This document shows, piece after piece, positions 63,025-64,000 of a stretch of 64,000 nt of DNA; positions within the stretch are counted from its first letter, which is position 1; the number at the start of each line of letters is the position of its first letter. A program made the translations under genes and the position numbers. The stretch covers positions 221,577,001 to 221,641,000 of the forward strand of contig JAUMIR010000004.1 of the NCBI GenBank assembly GCA_030847615.1. The letters run 5' to 3'. This DNA is from Gambelia wislizenii. Its lineage: Eukaryota > Chordata > Lepidosauria > Squamata > Crotaphytidae. A model generated the notes under the pieces. It had not been told where the DNA came from. It saw nothing but the letters and a program-made list of their open reading frames with translations, and did not search any database.

Positions 63025-63413
63025 GTGTGCCTTGTAGTGTGCCTCCTGGCTAGAGCTTCCCACCCCCCACTACTTCTCTACACCATGTTACTGTATTAAT
63101 AGGGATTCATATGTCTCTCTCCTCTACTTCTTGGCATCACCTTTGCTGCTGCACTGGGACTGCTTCTTAGTGTGGTTGCATTAGATCTCAGGTAGTTTTT
63201 CCCCTGCCAACTATTTTTGCATTTGCTTATTACCAGGGTTTGGGGGAGTCTGAAGAATGTGCGCCTTATGGCACACCTGCTGCCCAGGGTTTGCTGCCAC
63301 CTCCGCAGCTGCCCTATGCCATTTCATTAATAGGAACTTGACTGGTCACATTTTTTGGTATCTGTGGAGGGTCCTGGAATGAAACCCCTGAAAATACTGA
63401 GGGCCCACGGTAG
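63013..63413 (+). repeat. diverged ~100-bp direct repeat leading to a Tigger-like right end
   Basis: GCCCAAAGAATGTGTGCCTT at 63013, with ACACCATGTTACTGTATTAA downstream, recurs at 63248 as TCTGAAGAATGTGCGCCTTA with CTATGCCATTTCATTAATAG. It ends with TTTTTGGTATCTGTGGAGGG, CCTGGAATGAAACCCCTG and GAGGGCCCACGG plus TA (63346-63413), the Tigger-like right terminus. Confidence 0.55.
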
Positions 63414-63828
63414 TTTTTAAACAGGTATTTCCAGTTTCTATTACGGTATACATCTTTGTCTTGATTTTAACACCCTTTCTCACTCACCCAAATTACTTGC
63501 TCCTCATATGTACAGTACAAGCAAAACCTAATGAGACGAATATTCAGCTTTGTAGAATATATGTCAGTCCTTAGCCCTACCATGTTCCCTCCTTTCTTTT
63601 CTTCCTGCCTGAATCTGCAACAAACCCTGACTAGGATTTGCCACCTCATAAAATTTATTTCTTCTGGTTCTTCTTTTCTTCTTATATATCCCCATCCAAG
63701 AGTTTAGGTGGGGGGGCATTGTTCCCTAATAAGAATTCTACCCCTAGTGAAATTTTCTTCTGTCTTCTAGTTTCTAGCACTGTAATAAGTTTAAACTTTG
63801 AGCATTTAGAAATACAGCTTAGGCCTCC

Positions 63829-63869
63829 AAAAAAAAAAAAAAAAAAAAGAAAAAAGAAAAAAAAAGGGG
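63829..63869. repeat. A-rich then G-rich simple tract
   Basis: A run of 19 A, short AG interruptions, then nine G. On the minus strand it would be a C then T run. Confidence 0.9.
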
Positions 63870-64000
63870 GGGGGTAGGCAAAAGTACCAAGGAAATGTGA
63901 ACACAGCACATTTAAGAGTTCTGCATGTGAATAGTTTTCAATGTTTCACCTTCTAAAATGCTAGATATTTGGGGACTGAAGAAAAATTCATTTTGGGAGG

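Noticed and set aside
1..64000. A complete autonomous transposon or a transposase gene for families A-D
   Set aside because: I looked for DDE-type or other transposase motifs in the longer frames and saw none; all A-D copies are non-coding.

Overview
This window is vertebrate nuclear DNA, almost certainly from a squamate reptile (lizard or snake). The evidence is the repeat content: a tRNA-headed Sauria-type SINE directly followed by a 5S-rRNA-headed SINE with the same BovB-like tail; an RTE-BovB LINE; many decayed L2 copies; CR1 with the usual 3' end; L1; a Penelope-like element with a GIY-YIG domain; hAT and Tigger-like miniature transposons; a probable Helitron; and at least eleven end-to-end copies of short inverted-repeat transposons. 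I found no convincing host protein-coding gene, tRNA gene or rRNA gene. Nearly all open frames are chance frames or transposon remains. The window reads as intergenic or deep intronic sequence.

Layout. 1-4.3 kb: a decayed DNA-transposon-like region, then an L2 LINE split by later insertions. 4.7-16.5 kb: mostly unique AT-rich sequence with scattered Tigger-like elements and three copies of the main miniature family; a weak exon-like frame lies at 7.3-7.5 kb and a possible conserved non-coding block at 10.6-10.9 kb. 16.6-24 kb: the tandem SINE pair, three L2 3' halves (one carrying a miniature element, one split by an LTR-like insert), a clean hAT element with an 8-bp duplication, and another main-family copy. 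24.5-32.7 kb: a 328-bp near-perfect hairpin transposon, two more main-family copies, a Helitron-like element carrying a GT-rich minisatellite, an LTR-like element and a CR1 tail. 33-44 kb: a second miniature family, then a three-layer nest (L2 split by an LTR-like element split by a Penelope-like element), an hAT element and foldbacks. 44.4-51.2 kb: a near-intact CR1 3' half, a 2-kb BovB relic, unique DNA, and a Tigger-like element abutting another CR1. 52.4-58.8 kb: a deep nest in which one L1 is split by a CR1 (itself split by an LTR-like insert) and, further along, by a miniature element. 59-64 kb: mostly unique sequence, one Tigger-like element and a 147-bp foldback.

The most interesting system is the group of miniature inverted-repeat transposons. 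Four structural classes (called A, B, C and D here; these are my labels) differ in length and interior but share a terminus close to GGA-S-W-TTWTCA and are flanked by 3-bp target duplications, perfect in seven of eleven copies. A and B also share an internal core, and several carry strong internal hairpins. This suggests one transposase source mobilising several non-autonomous lineages. No transposase gene is visible in the window, and I could not assign the superfamily from sequence alone.
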